This document shows positions 1 through 9,685 of a stretch of DNA of 64,000 bases, piece after piece. The notes below the pieces were generated by a model that did no database searches, had not been told where the DNA came from, and was given only the letters and a program-made list of their open reading frames with translations. Each line of letters begins with the position of its first letter. Positions within the stretch are counted from its first letter, which is position 1. The DNA is from Arthrobacter sp. PM3 (GTDB lineage Bacteria; Actinomycetota; Actinomycetes; Actinomycetales; Micrococcaceae): positions 62,001 through 126,000 of the forward strand of contig NZ_CP022314.1 of NCBI RefSeq assembly GCF_003352915.1, read 5' to 3'. A program made the translations under genes and the position numbers.

Positions 1-1505
1 CTGGCCGTCACCGGGCCCCCGGCGGAGGCCCGGACGCCGGCGCGGCCGTGCAGGCTGGCCGCCATGGCGGCGATGGCCGCCCACCGCTGGTCGGGATCGA
101 TGCCGTGTTCGCCGAAGCGCGCGACGTCGGTTCCCAGCTGGGCGAGCAGCGCACCGGTCATTCCGGCCAGGACGTCCCCGCTGCCTGCGGTGGCGATCCA
201 GGGCGTGCCTTCGGCCTGGCTGTAGAAGTCCTGGAACGGGGAGGCGACGAGGGTGGTCGCGCCCTTGAGCAGCACTGTGGCTTCGGTCAGGCCCGCGGCC
301 CTGCGGACCGCAGCGAGCGTGGCCGCCTCCACGTCGGAGCGGTCCATCGCTACCCCGAGGCGCTGCAGCAGGGCCGCGAGTTCGCCGGCATGGGGTGTCA
401 GGATCACCTGCGGGGCCAGCACCTCGGGCAGGGCCGGCAGGGCGCCGGCGTCGGCAACCGTCGGCAGGCCCGAGTCCGCGGCGTCACGGCAGCGCTGCAG
501 CTGCTGCTCATCGGAGTCATCCAGCCCGGAGCCGACGAGCCAGGCCTGGACGTGCGTCCCGGCCACGGTTCCGGTGCTGCACACCACTTCGGGGCACGCT
601 TGCCGGACCAGGTCCGCGACGGCGGGCGGTCCCAGGTAGCGCACCATCCCGACGCCGGCCGCCAGGGCGCCCTTGCACGCCAGCACCGCGGCACCGGGAT
701 AGGCCGCCGTCCCGGCCACCACGCCCAGCACGCCCCGGGTGTATTTGTGGGCGCGCCGCGCCGGGCGGGGCAGCAGGGCGGACAGATCCCCGGCCTCCAG
801 CCGCTGCAGGGCAGGCCACGGCAGTTCCTGCTCAATGCCGATCGGGACTACCTGCACGCTGCCGCTGAAGTCGGCGCCGGGGTCGGCGAGCAGCCCGGCC
901 TTCGCCGCGCCGAACGTCACCGTGAGGTCGGCGGCCAGCACGGGCGCGTGCGCCTCGCCGGTGTCCGCGTCGACGCCGCTGGGGATGTCACAGGCTACTA
1001 CCAGAGCGGACCGGCCGGGCCGGGCGCGTTCCAGGGCGCGCGCCAGAAAGTGGACCAGGTCGGCGGCCGGTCCCCGCAGGCCGCCCTGTGCTCCGGTCCC
1101 CAGCACCGCGTCGATCACGACGTCGGCGGCGCCGGCCATCGCGGCGAGTTCGGCAACGTTGTCGGCGGTGAGGGCCACGGCGTGGCCGCCGGCTTTCCGG
1201 AACGCCGCAAGTCCGGCGTCGTGGGCGGCGCCGGCCGTGAGCACCGCCGTCGTCCGGATCCCGCGGCGGGCCAGCAGCGCGGCGGCGAAAAGACCGTCGC
1301 CGCCGTTGTTGCCTTTGCCGGCAAGGACGGCGACGCTGGCCCCGTACAGCCGCCGTCCGCGGCCGCGCAGGGCGCCGATCACGGCGTTGGCGAGGCCATG
1401 GGCGGCCCGCTGCATGAGAACAGCGCCCGCACCGGAACCCAGGCTGTCGTCGAGAAACGGTTTCTCGGCGTCTCGAATCTGGGTTCCGGTATAGGCGCTG
1501 ATCAT
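1..1505 (-). CDS. nnr: Bifunctional NAD(P)H-hydrate epimerase / ADP-dependent dehydratase, C-terminus cut by window edge
   Basis: Repairs damaged NAD(P)HX: the N-terminal half epimerises the R and S hydrates and the C-terminal half dehydrates the S form with ADP. The frame reads from ATG at 1505 to the left edge without a stop, giving about 501 residues. Visible signatures are GKGNNGGDG near residue 65-71 (YjeF_N epimerase), AHKYTRG near residue 250 (start of the ribokinase-like dehydratase), ILTPHAGE, and TAGSGDVLAG (nucleotide-binding and catalytic Asp). It starts 62 nt after acpS on the same strand and may be co-transcribed with acpS. There is no strong Shine-Dalgarno sequence. Identification is firm; the true end lies outside the window. 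Confidence 0.93.
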   Translation of the reverse strand, partial: MISAYTGTQIRDAEKPFLDDSLGSGAGAVLMQRAAHGLANAVIGALRGRGRRLYGASVAVLAGKGNNGGDGLFAAALLARRGIRTTAVLTAGAAHDAGLAAFRKAGGHAVALTADNVAELAAMAGAADVVIDAVLGTGAQGGLRGPAADLVHFLARALERARPGRSALVVACDIPSGVDADTGEAHAPVLAADLTVTFGAAKAGLLADPGADFSGSVQVVPIGIEQELPWPALQRLEAGDLSALLPRPARRAHKYTRGVLGVVAGTAAYPGAAVLACKGALAAGVGMVRYLGPPAVADLVRQACPEVVCSTGTVAGTHVQAWLVGSGLDDSDEQQLQRCRDAADSGLPTVADAGALPALPEVLAPQVILTPHAGELAALLQRLGVAMDRSDVEAATLAAVRRAAGLTEATVLLKGATTLVASPFQDFYSQAEGTPWIATAGSGDVLAGMTGALLAQLGTDVARFGEHGIDPDQRWAAIAAMAASLHGRAGVRASAGGPVTA

Positions 1506-1567
1506 GTTTTCAGTCCGTTCGCGGTGCGGTGGCTGGAAGGTGCCCGGTGCTGCTCAGACCGTGATGC

Positions 1568-1915
1568 TCAGCCTTCGGCGATGACCGTCGCAGTGGCGAT
1601 CCCGCCGTCATGGCTCATCGACAGGTGCCAGCGTTTGACGCCCTTGGACTCCGCCACGGCCAGGACGGTGCCCTTGACCTGCACCGTGGGGCCGTTCTGG
1701 TCCAGACCGATCCAGCAGTCCTGCCAGTTCATGCCGGCGGGGGCCCCCAGCACCTTGGCCACGGCTTCCTTGGCCGCGAACCGTGCGGCAAGGGAGCGTG
1801 TGTTCAGGTCCCGCTCGGCCGGCACGAACAGCCGGTCGCGCAGCCCGGGGGTGCGCTCGAGCTGACGGCCGAACCGCTCAATGTCTACGACGTCTACGCC
1901 AATGCCAACAATCAT
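1568..1915 (-). CDS. acpS: Holo-[acyl-carrier-protein] synthase
   Basis: Transfers 4'-phosphopantetheine from CoA to acyl carrier protein in the cytoplasm. The 115-residue length is usual for Acp[11 protein letters not shown] near the N-terminus (metal-binding Asp8) and [10 protein letters not shown] (Glu50, Lys) are the family motifs; WHLSMSHD closes the CoA-site region. The ATG lies 4 nt after the glmS stop codon, yet no Shine-Dalgarno sequence precedes it. A TAGAAT box sits 6 nt before the ATG inside the last glmS codons, so a leaderless transcript is possible as well as read-through from glmS. It shares a metabolic link with coaA nearby, because CoA is the donor. Confidence 0.95.
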   Translation of the reverse strand: MIVGIGVDVVDIERFGRQLERTPGLRDRLFVPAERDLNTRSLAARFAAKEAVAKVLGAPAGMNWQDCWIGLDQNGPTVQVKGTVLAVAESKGVKRWHLSMSHDGGIATATVIAEG

Positions 1916-1919
1916 GGCG

Positions 1920-3812
1920 TTATTCTACGGTCACGCTCTTGGCCAGGTTGCGAGGCTGGTCCACGTCGTATCCCTTGGCCGAGGCGAGTTCGAGGGCGAA
2001 GATCTGCAGCGGCACGGTCGCCAGCAGCGGAGCCAGCAGCGTGGGCGTCTCCGGGATGTAGAAGACGTGCTCGGCGTACGCCTTGACGGCCTCGTCGCCT
2101 TCCTCCGCGATCACAATCGTCCGGGCGCCGCGGGCACGGACTTCCTGGATGTTGGAGACCACCTTGGAGTGCAGGGAATCGCGGCCGCGCGGCGACGGGA
2201 CCACCACGAACACCGGCTGGCCTTCCTCGATCAGGGCGATCGGGCCGTGCTTGAGCTCGCCGGCGGCGAAGCCCTCGGCGTGGATGTACGCAAGCTCCTT
2301 GAGCTTCAGCGCGCCTTCCATCGCCACCGGGAACCCGACGTGGCGGCCCAGGAACAGCACGGACTTGGCGTCGGCCATGGACCGGCCGAGTTCCTTGATC
2401 TGGTCCTCGTTGTCGAGGATGTCCTGGATCTTGGCGGGAATCTTGCCGAGGTCGGCCAGGATGTCCTTGATCTCGCCCTGGAATTTGTTACCGCGCAGCT
2501 GTGCCAAATAAAGGCCCAGCAGGTAGGCGGCCGTGATCTGGGCGAGGAAGGCCTTGGTGGAAGCGACGGCGATTTCAGGGCCGGCGTGGGTGTAAAGCAC
2601 GGCGTCCGATTCCCGCGGGATGGTGGAGCCGTTGGTGTTGCAGATGGAGACCGTCTTGGCGCCCTGTTCCTTGGCGTAGCGGACCGCCATGAGGGTGTCC
2701 ATGGTTTCGCCGGACTGGGAGATGGAGACGATCAGGGTGTTCTCGTCCACGATCGGGTCCCGGTAGCGGAATTCGTGCGAGAGTTCGACCTCGGTGGGGA
2801 TCCGGCACCAGTGTTCGATCGCGTACTTGGCCACCTGCCCGGCGTAGGCGGAGGTGCCGCAGGCCAGGACGATGATCTTGTCGACGCTCTTGAGCAGCTC
2901 CGGGTCAACCCGGAGCTCGTCCAGCGTCAGCCGGCCGTGGATGTCGGAGCGGCCCAGCAGGGTCTGCAGCACGGCGTCCGGCTGGTCGTGGATCTCCTTC
3001 TCCATGAAGGACGGGAAGCCGCCCTTTTCCGCGGAAGCCGGGTCCCAGTTGACGTGGTATTCCTTGCCTTCTGCGGGGGCACCGTAGAAGTCGGTGATCT
3101 CCACGGAGTCCGCGGTGATCGTGACGATCTGGTCCTGGCCGAGCTCCACGGCGCGCCGGGTGTAGTCGATGAAGCCGGAGACGTCGGAGCCGAGGAAGTT
3201 CTCGCCCTCGCCCAGGCCCACCACGAGCGGGGAGTTCCGGCGGGCCGCGACCACCACGTCAGGCTGGTCGGCGTGGACGGCCAGCAGGGTGAAGGCACCT
3301 TCGAGCCGCTGGCAGGCCAGCTCCATGGCACGGGTGAGGCCGCCCTTGGCCGCGTCACCGCCAAGCTGGTTGCGGTAGATGTCGCCCAGCAGGGCGGCGG
3401 CCACTTCGGTGTCGGTCTCGGACTGGAAGGTCACGCCCTTGCGCAGGAGTTCCTGCTTGAGTTCGGCGAAGTTCTCGATGATGCCGTTGTGGATCAGCGC
3501 CAGCTTGCCGCCGTCGGACAGGTGCGGGTGGGCGTTCTGGTCCGTCGGGCCGCCGTGCGTTGCCCAGCGGGTGTGCCCGATCCCCGTCAGGGATTCCGGC
3601 AGCGGCCTAGCCTCGAGCTCGGCGACGAGGTTGCTCAGCTTGCCGGACTTCTTCCGGGATGAAATGGTGCCGTCGGCAACCACTGCGATGCCTGCGGAGT
3701 CGTAGCCCCGGTACTCCAGGCGCCGCAGCCCTTCAAGGACAACATCCAGGGCATTGTGTCCAGCATTTACCCGGCCATCTGAGTGGCCCACATATCCAAC
3801 GATTCCACACAT
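1920..3812 (-). CDS. glmS: Glutamine--fructose-6-phosphate aminotransferase (isomerizing)
   Basis: Makes glucosamine-6-phosphate, the first step towards UDP-GlcNAc for peptidoglycan. The chosen ATG gives MCGIVGYVG, so Cys2 becomes the N-terminal nucleophile of the glutaminase domain after Met removal. GHTRWATHG and the two SIS domains (SQSGETMDT, about residue 370, and a second near 530) follow, and the protein ends in the conserved AKSVTVE. Its 630 residues fit the family; the open frame extends further upstream, but that part is not GlmS. No Shine-Dalgarno sequence is present, but TAGGCT lies 7 nt before the ATG, suggesting leaderless expression. No glmS ribozyme-like leader is possible if so. 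glmM, which acts next, is 3.5 kb away. Confidence 0.97.
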   Translation of the reverse strand: MCGIVGYVGHSDGRVNAGHNALDVVLEGLRRLEYRGYDSAGIAVVADGTISSRKKSGKLSNLVAELEARPLPESLTGIGHTRWATHGGPTDQNAHPHLSDGGKLALIHNGIIENFAELKQELLRKGVTFQSETDTEVAAALLGDIYRNQLGGDAAKGGLTRAMELACQRLEGAFTLLAVHADQPDVVVAARRNSPLVVGLGEGENFLGSDVSGFIDYTRRAVELGQDQIVTITADSVEITDFYGAPAEGKEYHVNWDPASAEKGGFPSFMEKEIHDQPDAVLQTLLGRSDIHGRLTLDELRVDPELLKSVDKIIVLACGTSAYAGQVAKYAIEHWCRIPTEVELSHEFRYRDPIVDENTLIVSISQSGETMDTLMAVRYAKEQGAKTVSICNTNGSTIPRESDAVLYTHAGPEIAVASTKAFLAQITAAYLLGLYLAQLRGNKFQGEIKDILADLGKIPAKIQDILDNEDQIKELGRSMADAKSVLFLGRHVGFPVAMEGALKLKELAYIHAEGFAAGELKHGPIALIEEGQPVFVVVPSPRGRDSLHSKVVSNIQEVRARGARTIVIAEEGDEAVKAYAEHVFYIPETPTLLAPLLATVPLQIFALELASAKGYDVDQPRNLAKSVTVE

Positions 3813-3819
3813 GGTCCCA

Positions 3820-3825
3820 AGCCTA
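3820..3825 (-). promoter_or_regulatory. Putative -10 box for leaderless glmS mRNA
   Basis: On the minus strand TAGGCT is followed by exactly 7 nt and the glmS ATG. Leaderless actinobacterial genes typically show TANNNT 6-8 nt before the start codon. No -35 match and no Shine-Dalgarno sequence are visible. Identified by eye only. Confidence 0.45.
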
Positions 3826-3968
3826 TCGGGTTTCCGGGGGCGACGACGCGGGACAGGGCGTGCTGCGGCCCGGAAACTGGACGGCCGCACGCCGCGCGGC
3901 GAGGCCATTCCTGCCCCCACCGGCCGGTCCATTTCGCTCTCGGCGCCGCGAGGGGCAGAATCTCTAGG

Positions 3969-4934
3969 GTGACTTTGCAACGCAATGAAGCGACCGGGGA
4001 AGGTGTCTCCCCGTTCGTGGAGCTGGACCGGCAGACCTGGTCCCGGCTCGCCGCCCAGATGGAGCAGCCCCTTAATGAAGAGGACGTGTTCCGCCTGCGC
4101 GGCCTCGGCGACCCTCTGGACATCAAGGAAGTGCGCGAGGTCTACCTGCCGCTGTCCCGCCTGCTGCACCTGTATGTGGAGGCCGCCGGCCAGCTGCACG
4201 CGGCCACCACAACGTTCCTCGGCGAATCGACCCAGCGCACGCCGTTCGTGATCGGCGTCGCCGGCTCGGTGGCAGTCGGCAAGTCCACGATCGCCCGCGT
4301 CCTGCGGGAAATGCTCCGGCGCTGGCCGGGGACCCCGAATGTGGAGCTCATCACCACGGACGGCTTCCTCTACCCGCTGGCCGAGCTCAAGCGCCGGCAG
4401 CTGCTGGAGCGCAAGGGCTTCCCGGAGTCCTATGACCGCCGGTCCCTGCTGCGCTTTGTGAGCGAAATCAAGAGCGGCGCCGAGGAAGTCCGGGCCCCCT
4501 GGTACTCCCACGTCACCTACGACATCGTCCCGGGCAAGGAAGTAGTAGTCCGGCGGCCGGACGTGCTGATCGTGGAGGGCCTGAACGTCCTGGCCCCGGC
4601 CCGGGCGCGGCAGGACGGCCGGCAGGGGCTCGCCCTGAGTGACTTCTTCGACTTCTCCATCTACGTCGACGCCAAGACCTCGTATATCGAGGAATGGTAC
4701 GTGGACCGCTTCCGCAAACTGCGGAGCACCGCCTTCGCCCAGCCGGAATCATACTTCCACCGCTACGCCACCCTGTCTGACGCCGAGGCCGAGGAGACCG
4801 CGCGCGGGATCTGGAAGCGGATCAACGAGCCCAACCTCGAGGAGAACGTCCTCCCGACCCGGGGCCGGGCGCAACTGGTCCTGACCAAGGATGCCGACCA
4901 TTCCATCCGGCGGATGCTGCTGAGGAAGGTTTAG
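3969..4934 (+). CDS. coaA: Pantothenate kinase, type I
   Basis: Phosphorylates pantothenate, the committed step of CoA synthesis. The P-loop [12 protein letters not shown] lies at about residues 96-107, followed by [12 protein letters not shown] and YDIVPG, all typical of type I (CoaA) enzymes. The GTG start at 3969 gives 321 residues (start [12 protein letters not shown]) and matches the usual length; the frame stays open upstream but without homology-like sequence. The start has no Shine-Dalgarno sequence, and CAGAAT lies 7 nt before it, which could be a leaderless -10. It is divergent from glmS, with 156 nt between the starts. Confidence 0.95.
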   Translation: MTLQRNEATGEGVSPFVELDRQTWSRLAAQMEQPLNEEDVFRLRGLGDPLDIKEVREVYLPLSRLLHLYVEAAGQLHAATTTFLGESTQRTPFVIGVAGSVAVGKSTIARVLREMLRRWPGTPNVELITTDGFLYPLAELKRRQLLERKGFPESYDRRSLLRFVSEIKSGAEEVRAPWYSHVTYDIVPGKEVVVRRPDVLIVEGLNVLAPARARQDGRQGLALSDFFDFSIYVDAKTSYIEEWYVDRFRKLRSTAFAQPESYFHRYATLSDAEAEETARGIWKRINEPNLEENVLPTRGRAQLVLTKDADHSIRRMLLRKV

Positions 4935-4946
4935 CACACGTGTGCT
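4933..4946. repeat. 14-bp perfect palindrome over the coaA stop / peptidase start
   Basis: AGCACACGTGTGCT is a perfect palindrome covering the coaA stop codon and the GTG start of the next gene. It could be an operator or a translation-blocking mini-hairpin; chance in GC-rich DNA is also possible. Confidence 0.4.
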
Positions 4947-5914
4947 ACGACGGCGGCGGTGACGCAGCGGGACGGCAGCCAGCAGTCCGGCCCGGCGCCG
5001 GACCGAGCCGCCGGGCGTTCACCCGCCTCCTGCTGGCGGGCACGGGTCTCGCAGCACTGGCTGCCTGCACCGCCTGCACCCCCGAACAGGCGTCCCCCTC
5101 GCCCGGCCCCGGAACACCGGCGCCGGCACCCGGCACACCCCCCGCGACCATCTCTGCGACGCCGCCGGCCGGTGCCGCCGCATCCGCTTCCGCAACGTCG
5201 GGGCCGGTACCGGCAGGCGGGACGGCGGCAGCCCCCTCCCCCTCCGCCGCGGCGGCCCCGACGTCGGCCGCGCCGCCAGCCACGCCGCCGTCGGCAGCAG
5301 CGCCCGGCCCAAAACATTCACTCACGGACCCCCGGAGCCCCTGGGTGGTGGTCAACAAGCACCGGCCACTCACCCCCGCGGCCTTCGTGCCGCCGGACCT
5401 GGTCCGCCCCGCCGTCCGGCTGGCGACCTCCGGCGAGGCCGCACTGCTGAACAGCACGACGGCGGCAGCGGCGGTTAAGATGTTTGCCGCGGCGGCGGCG
5501 GACGGAGTGGTCCTCACGCTGGCCAGCGGGTACCGCTCGTTTGCGACGCAGACAGCCACCTACGGCAGTTACGTGCGGTCCCGGGGCCAGGCGGAGGCCG
5601 ACACTGCCTCGGCGCGGCCGGGCTATTCCGAGCACCAGACGGGCTGGTCATTCGATATCGGCGACGGCGGCGGGGCGTGCAGCTTCCAGCCCTGCTTTGC
5701 CGGACAGCCGGCAGCCGTCTGGGCCAAGGCCAACGCCCACCGCTTCGGCTTCGTGGTCCGGTACCCCTGGATGCTGCACGACATCACGGGATACTTCTAC
5801 GAGCCTTGGCACCTGCGGTACATCGGCGTCGAGGCTGCACGGGACATGTCCACCCGCGGGATCGGCACCCTCGAGGAGTACTTCGGCCTGCCGGCCGCCC
5901 CGGGGTACCTGTAA
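4940..5914 (+). CDS. M15-family D-alanyl-D-alanine carboxypeptidase (VanY-like), Tat-type lipoprotein
   Basis: Probably trims D-Ala from peptidoglycan stem peptides on the outer face of the membrane. The N-terminus has SRRAFTRLLL (twin-arginine signal) followed by a lipobox LAAC at about residue 42, so Tat export with lipid anchoring is likely. A linker of about 80 residues rich in Ala, Pro and Ser follows. The VanY domain then shows LASGYRSFATQ, a GYSEHQTGWSFDIGD zinc/catalytic segment, and EPWHLRYIG (catalytic Glu and zinc His). The GTG start at 4940, 5 nt after the coaA stop, is the best in-frame choice but has no clear Shine-Dalgarno sequence. The gene ends 6 nt from the convergent glmM stop. 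Confidence 0.88.
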   Translation: MCYDGGGDAAGRQPAVRPGAGPSRRAFTRLLLAGTGLAALAACTACTPEQASPSPGPGTPAPAPGTPPATISATPPAGAAASASATSGPVPAGGTAAAPSPSAAAAPTSAAPPATPPSAAAPGPKHSLTDPRSPWVVVNKHRPLTPAAFVPPDLVRPAVRLATSGEAALLNSTTAAAAVKMFAAAAADGVVLTLASGYRSFATQTATYGSYVRSRGQAEADTASARPGYSEHQTGWSFDIGDGGGACSFQPCFAGQPAAVWAKANAHRFGFVVRYPWMLHDITGYFYEPWHLRYIGVEAARDMSTRGIGTLEEYFGLPAAPGYL

Positions 5915-5920
5915 GTCGGG

Positions 5921-7282
5921 CTAGTCCGAGACGAGGGCCAGGGCGAGTTCGGTCCGGACCACCTGGGCGAGGCGCTCCGCGACGTCCCGGGCGGTCTGCT
6001 GGTCCCCGGCCTCCACCATCACGCGCACCACAGGTTCGGTGCCCGAGGGACGCAGCAGCACCCGTCCGGTGTCGCCGAGTTCAGCTTCGGCCAGGGCCAC
6101 AGCCTCGGCCACCACGGTGTCGCCCTTCACCCGCGTGCGGTCCACGCCCCTGACGTTGATGAGGACCTGGGGAAGCTTGGCCATCACGGTGGACAGCTCC
6201 TTGAGCGGGCGCCCGGTGAGGGCAATCTGTGCCGCCAGCTGCAGGCCTGTCAGCACGCCGTCGCCGGTGGTGGCGTGCTCGGCGAAAATCACGTGTCCGG
6301 ACTGCTCGCCGCCAAGGCTGTAACCGCCGGCACGCATTTCCTCCAGGACGTAGCGGTCTCCAACCCCGGTTTCCCGCAGGCTGATCCCGGCGTCACGCAG
6401 GGCAAGCTTGAGCCCGAGGTTGCTCATCACGGTCGCCACGAGGACATCGTCCCTGAGCTTTCCGGAGGCCTTGAGGGCCAGCGCCAGGATCGCCATGATC
6501 TGGTCGCCGTCCACCTCGTTGCCTTCGTGGTCCACGGCGAGGCAGCGGTCGGCGTCGCCGTCGTGGGCAATGCCGAGGTCGGCGCCGTGTTCCACCACAG
6601 CGCGCTGGAGCGGGCCCAGGTGGGTGGACCCGACGCCGTCGTTGATGTTGAGGCCGTCCGGTTCGGCGCCGATCACGATCACGTCGGCACCGGCGTCCTT
6701 GAACACCTGCGGGGAACAGCCGCTGGCAGCGCCGTGGGCGCAGTCGAGGACCACTTTCAGGCCGTCAAGGCGGTGCGGCAGTGTGCCGAGCAGGTGGACG
6801 ATATACCGGTCCTCGGCGTCAGCGAAGCGCTGCAGCCGGCCGACCTCCCCGCCGACAGGCCGGAACGGTTCCTTGCCCAGCTGCTCTTCGATGGCGTCCT
6901 CGACGTCGTCGGGCAGCTTCTGGCCGCCGCGGGCGAAGAACTTGATGCCGTTGTCCGGTGCGGGGTTGTGCGATGCGGAGATCATGACACCGAAGTCGGC
7001 ATCGAGGTCCGCCACGAGGTAGGCCGCGGCCGGGGTGGGCAGCACGCCGGCGTCGTAGACGTCGATCCCGGAACTGGAGAGACCGGCTTCCACCGCGGCG
7101 GCGAGGAATTCACCGCTGGCCCGCGGGTCCCTGGCCACCACCGCGCGGGGCCGGTTGCCGGACGTGTTGCGGTCATGGCCGAGCACGACGGCGGCGGCCT
7201 GCGCCAGCTGCAAGGCGAGCTCTGCGGTGAGCAGGCCGTTCGCCAGGCCCCGGACTCCATCTGTTCCAAATAATCTAGACAT
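5921..7282 (-). CDS. glmM: Phosphoglucosamine mutase
   Basis: Converts glucosamine-6-phosphate to glucosamine-1-phosphate for UDP-GlcNAc synthesis. It starts [19 protein letters not shown] at about residues 101-107 carries the phospho-serine (Ser104), DGDADR is the metal-binding loop and [12 protein letters not shown] the phosphate-binding end. The 453-residue length is usual. ATG 7282 is chosen over an upstream in-frame ATG at 7312 because the family begins at [14 protein letters not shown] lies exactly 7 nt before this ATG and there is no Shine-Dalgarno sequence, as for glmS. It lies downstream of rplM-rpsI on the same strand but is separated by a terminator. Confidence 0.97.
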   Translation of the reverse strand: MSRLFGTDGVRGLANGLLTAELALQLAQAAAVVLGHDRNTSGNRPRAVVARDPRASGEFLAAAVEAGLSSSGIDVYDAGVLPTPAAAYLVADLDADFGVMISASHNPAPDNGIKFFARGGQKLPDDVEDAIEEQLGKEPFRPVGGEVGRLQRFADAEDRYIVHLLGTLPHRLDGLKVVLDCAHGAASGCSPQVFKDAGADVIVIGAEPDGLNINDGVGSTHLGPLQRAVVEHGADLGIAHDGDADRCLAVDHEGNEVDGDQIMAILALALKASGKLRDDVLVATVMSNLGLKLALRDAGISLRETGVGDRYVLEEMRAGGYSLGGEQSGHVIFAEHATTGDGVLTGLQLAAQIALTGRPLKELSTVMAKLPQVLINVRGVDRTRVKGDTVVAEAVALAEAELGDTGRVLLRPSGTEPVVRVMVEAGDQQTARDVAERLAQVVRTELALALVSD

Positions 7283-7289
7283 CGGGTCA

Positions 7290-7295
7290 AGTTTA
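7290..7295 (-). promoter_or_regulatory. Putative -10 box for leaderless glmM mRNA
   Basis: On the minus strand TAAACT is followed by 7 nt and the glmM ATG, the TANNNT-N7-ATG layout of leaderless genes. It supports the ATG at 7282 as the start. Confidence 0.45.
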
Positions 7296-7328
7296 GTCGA
7301 TGGCCGCGGCAAGTCCGGCTTAAGCGGC

Positions 7329-7364
7329 GAAAGCCCGCCCCGCCGAGTGGCGGAACGGGCTTTC
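7329..7364 (-). terminator. Terminator downstream of rpsI
   Basis: The arms GAAAGCCCG and CGGGCTTTC pair, with an inner GCC/GGC-type extension across a 2-nt internal loop. It starts 32 nt after the rpsI stop codon on the minus strand and separates rplM-rpsI from glmM. Confidence 0.7.
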
Positions 7365-7395
7365 GTGCAAGCGCCAGAAGCGCTTGGAAGCGAAC

Positions 7396-7905
7396 TTAAC
7401 GCTTCGAGTACTGCTGAGCCTTACGGGCCTTCTTGAGACCGGCCTTCTTGCGCTCGATCACGCGGGCGTCGCGACGCAGGTAACCGGCCTTCTTCAGGGT
7501 GGCGCGGTTGTTCTCGACGTCGATCTCATTCAGCGAACGGGCGATGCCGAGGCGCAGCGCACCGGCCTGGCCGGAGATGCCGCCGCCGTGGATGCGGGCG
7601 ATGACGTCGTAGGCGCCTTCAAGATCGAGGATCTTGAAGGGCTCGTTGACGTCCTGCTGGTGCAGCTTGTTCGGGAAGTAGTTCGCCAGCTCGCGGCCGT
7701 TGATGGTCCACTTGCCGGAACCCGGCACAACGCGGACGCGTGCGACGGCTTCCTTGCGGCGGCCAACAGCTGCGCCGGCAACGGTCAGGGCCGGGCGTTC
7801 CTTCTTCGGCGCGGCTGCTTCAGCAGCGTTGCTCTCCGAGGTGTAGCTGGTCAGGTTTTCCTCAGCCTCAACGGCTTCGGTGGTCAGTTCTTCGTTCTGA
7901 GCCAC
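7396..7905 (-). CDS. rpsI: 30S ribosomal protein S9
   Basis: Small-subunit protein whose C-terminal tail reaches the P-site tRNA. The globular part begins at [11 protein letters not shown] and ends in the conserved [17 protein letters not shown] tail. It carries an N-terminal extension of about 45 residues rich in Glu and Ala, as is common in high-GC actinobacteria. The GTG start at 7905 has AAGGAG 5 nt upstream. It follows rplM by 36 nt, the universal rplM-rpsI pair. Confidence 0.97.
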   Translation of the reverse strand: MAQNEELTTEAVEAEENLTSYTSESNAAEAAAPKKERPALTVAGAAVGRRKEAVARVRVVPGSGKWTINGRELANYFPNKLHQQDVNEPFKILDLEGAYDVIARIHGGGISGQAGALRLGIARSLNEIDVENNRATLKKAGYLRRDARVIERKKAGLKKARKAQQYSKR

Positions 7906-7941
7906 GATTCTCCTTGATAAAAAGTTGGTTGGTGGCCAGGA

Positions 7942-8385
7942 CTACTGGGCGACCTGGGTGATTTCGAAAGTCTTGGGCTGCTGGGCGGCGTGGGGGTGCT
8001 CAGCACCGCGGTACACCTTCAGCTTGCCCAGCTGCTGGGCAGCGAGGGAGTTCTTCGGGAGCATGCCCTTGATGGCCTTCTCCACGGCGCGGACCGGGTT
8101 GGATTCCAGCAGCTCCGCGTAGTTGACGGAGGTCAGGCCGCCCGGGTAGCCGGAGTGGCGGTATGCGCGCTTCTGCTCCAGCTTGGCGCCGGTGAGGGCA
8201 ACCTTTTCAGCGTTGATGATGATGACGAAGTCGCCCATGTCCATGTGGGACGCAAAGGTGGCCTTGTGCTTGCCGCGCAGCAGGATTGCGGTCTGGCTGG
8301 CGAGACGACCAAGGACAACGTCGGTGGCGTCAATGACGTGCCACTGGCGGTTGATATCGCCGGGCTTCGGGGTGTACGTACGCAC
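7942..8385 (-). CDS. rplM: 50S ribosomal protein L13
   Basis: Early-assembly large-subunit protein. It has the family start [24 protein letters not shown] and the [13 protein letters not shown] end; 147 residues is standard. The GTG start has CGAGG 8 nt upstream. A 365-nt leader/intergenic region precedes it and should carry the operon promoter. Confidence 0.97.
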   Translation of the reverse strand: MRTYTPKPGDINRQWHVIDATDVVLGRLASQTAILLRGKHKATFASHMDMGDFVIIINAEKVALTGAKLEQKRAYRHSGYPGGLTSVNYAELLESNPVRAVEKAIKGMLPKNSLAAQQLGKLKVYRGAEHPHAAQQPKTFEITQVAQ

Positions 8386-8750
8386 GGTGTTTGCCTCGTT
8401 CTTGTTCTGGCGTTCTTGTTTTAGGCGTCACGCGGGGTGCGCCTACTATCTATGCGCTACCGGAACAGAGGTGAGGGCTCTATGTAACCAGTCATCCTGA
8501 GGTCTCGAATGTGCACGTTGAGTAGTTATCCTGCAACCGGATTCTCAAGCGGGCACGCACCATCGAGATAGGACACGCACAACGACTACCAAGAATAGCC
8601 TGCCGCAGTCTCTTGGGTCAAAATGGCGTGTCCGGATGCGTACGGCCTTGAGCGCCGGTGCATACTGCCATTGTCCGCTGCCAGTGATTGCTCTCCGGCA
8701 CGCCTCTTCACCCCGGCCGCGCACCGGCCCGTCGCATCCCTGGAGGAACC
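8386..8750. other. Intergenic region between divergent rplM and the prepilin peptidase gene
   Basis: No coding sequence is supported here. On the rplM side there is a small hairpin at 8423-8444 (AGGCG/CGCCT with an inner CAC/GTG pairing) close to the rplM start. A TTGGTA-16 nt-TATCTC pair at about 8566-8593 on the minus strand is a weak promoter candidate. No convincing promoter was found for the plus-strand gene, which has GGAGG just before its GTG. Confidence 0.4.
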
Positions 8751-9413
8751 GTGCCTTACACCGCCGCCGGCTCCGCGTCCCCGCTGTTCATCCTGGGGAT
8801 CGGCGCCGCCGGCGCCGTCCTGGCGCTGGTGGCCGGCGTCGCCCTGCAGCGGATGCTGCCGCACCTTGCCGGTTCCCGCACTTTAGGGACAGGAAGTACG
8901 ACGGCGGCGGTCACCTTTATTCTGTCCGCATTGCTGGCATGGCGGTTCGGGCCGGCCCCCGAACTTGCCGCCTTCGTGTTGCTGGCGGTCGCCGGCGTGC
9001 AGCTGGCACGGATCGACCTGATCCACCACCTGCTGCCAAACAAGATGGTTTTTCCCCTCCTGGGAGGCGGACTGGTGCTCCTGACGGGCGCCGCGGTAGC
9101 ACAGGGAGCTGCGGAAAACCTGCTGCGGGGCATCGCCGGGGCCGTAATATTGTTCGTTTTGTACCTCTTTCTGGCCCTGACCAGCCGAAACGGCCTCGGA
9201 ATGGGCGATGTGAAGCTGGCGGCACCACTTGGGCTGTACTTGGGCTACTTGGGCTGGACCCAAGTGTTCTACGGCGGAGCACTTGGATTCGTGGTCGGCG
9301 GCGTCGTGTCGGTCGTCACGGTCCTCAAAAACCGCGGAAACAAGCCAAAGGAAGTCCCCTACGGCCCCGCAATGCTGGCGGCCGGCCTGGCCGTCATCCT
9401 GCTGCTCCCCTAA
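8751..9413 (+). CDS. Prepilin peptidase, A24 family (TadV/CpaA type)
   Basis: Membrane aspartic protease that cleaves Flp prepilins and the TadE pseudopilins. The two catalytic aspartates are visible: Asp89 in RIDLIHHLLPNK and Asp153 in GMGDVKL. Around six to seven hydrophobic segments fill its 220 residues, and no N-methylase domain is present, as in short TadV/CpaA forms. GTG 8751 is chosen because GGAGG lies 4 nt upstream; the frame opens 63 nt earlier. It is the only prepilin peptidase in the double pilus region and probably serves both copies. Confidence 0.93.
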   Translation: MPYTAAGSASPLFILGIGAAGAVLALVAGVALQRMLPHLAGSRTLGTGSTTAAVTFILSALLAWRFGPAPELAAFVLLAVAGVQLARIDLIHHLLPNKMVFPLLGGGLVLLTGAAVAQGAAENLLRGIAGAVILFVLYLFLALTSRNGLGMGDVKLAAPLGLYLGYLGWTQVFYGGALGFVVGGVVSVVTVLKNRGNKPKEVPYGPAMLAAGLAVILLLP

Positions 9414-9464
9414 GTGGGACCATGCCGTCCCGCAGCCGCAGATTAAGTAAGGCGGCTTATCAAA

Positions 9465-9493
9465 CCAAGTAATCGGCCTCTGCGCCTACTTGG
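9465..9493. repeat. Inverted repeat upstream of the first pilin gene
   Basis: CCAAGTA (9465-9471) and TACTTGG (9487-9493) form a perfect 7-bp dyad with a 15-nt spacer in the 272-nt gap before flp1. It may be an operator; no function is shown. Confidence 0.35.
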
Positions 9494-9685
9494 AAACTGA
9501 GTACACCCCTCATTTGCGGGCAGGTGGTGCCCCCAATTTCCTTCCAAAAGTCGAGTATCGAACTTCATTGCAGCCCCGTTGCCGGCCGTGCAAATGTTGT
9601 TCCAACGAAGCTCCAGCAAATAAGCAATCGGGGATTTGCCGGAAATTCGTTTATTACTCCCACTCTGGAAAAGGAAAAAAATAAA

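Noticed and set aside
48-1865. A 605-codon plus-strand frame across nnr and acpS
   Set aside because: The minus strand encodes clear NAD(P)HX epimerase/dehydratase and AcpS motifs; the plus-strand product is low-complexity Gly/Arg/Ala.
3813-3968. glmS ribozyme or other riboswitch
   Set aside because: The 156-nt gap is divergent with coaA, has no ribozyme-like core, and the glmS ATG seems to be at the mRNA 5' end.
8386-8750. L13 leader regulatory RNA
   Set aside because: Only one short hairpin is visible near the rplM start; nothing matches a known leader that I can recognise.
8386-9685. tRNA, rRNA or small-RNA genes
   Set aside because: No cloverleaf or other recognisable RNA fold was found here or in the other gaps by eye; a covariance-model search would be needed to exclude small RNAs.
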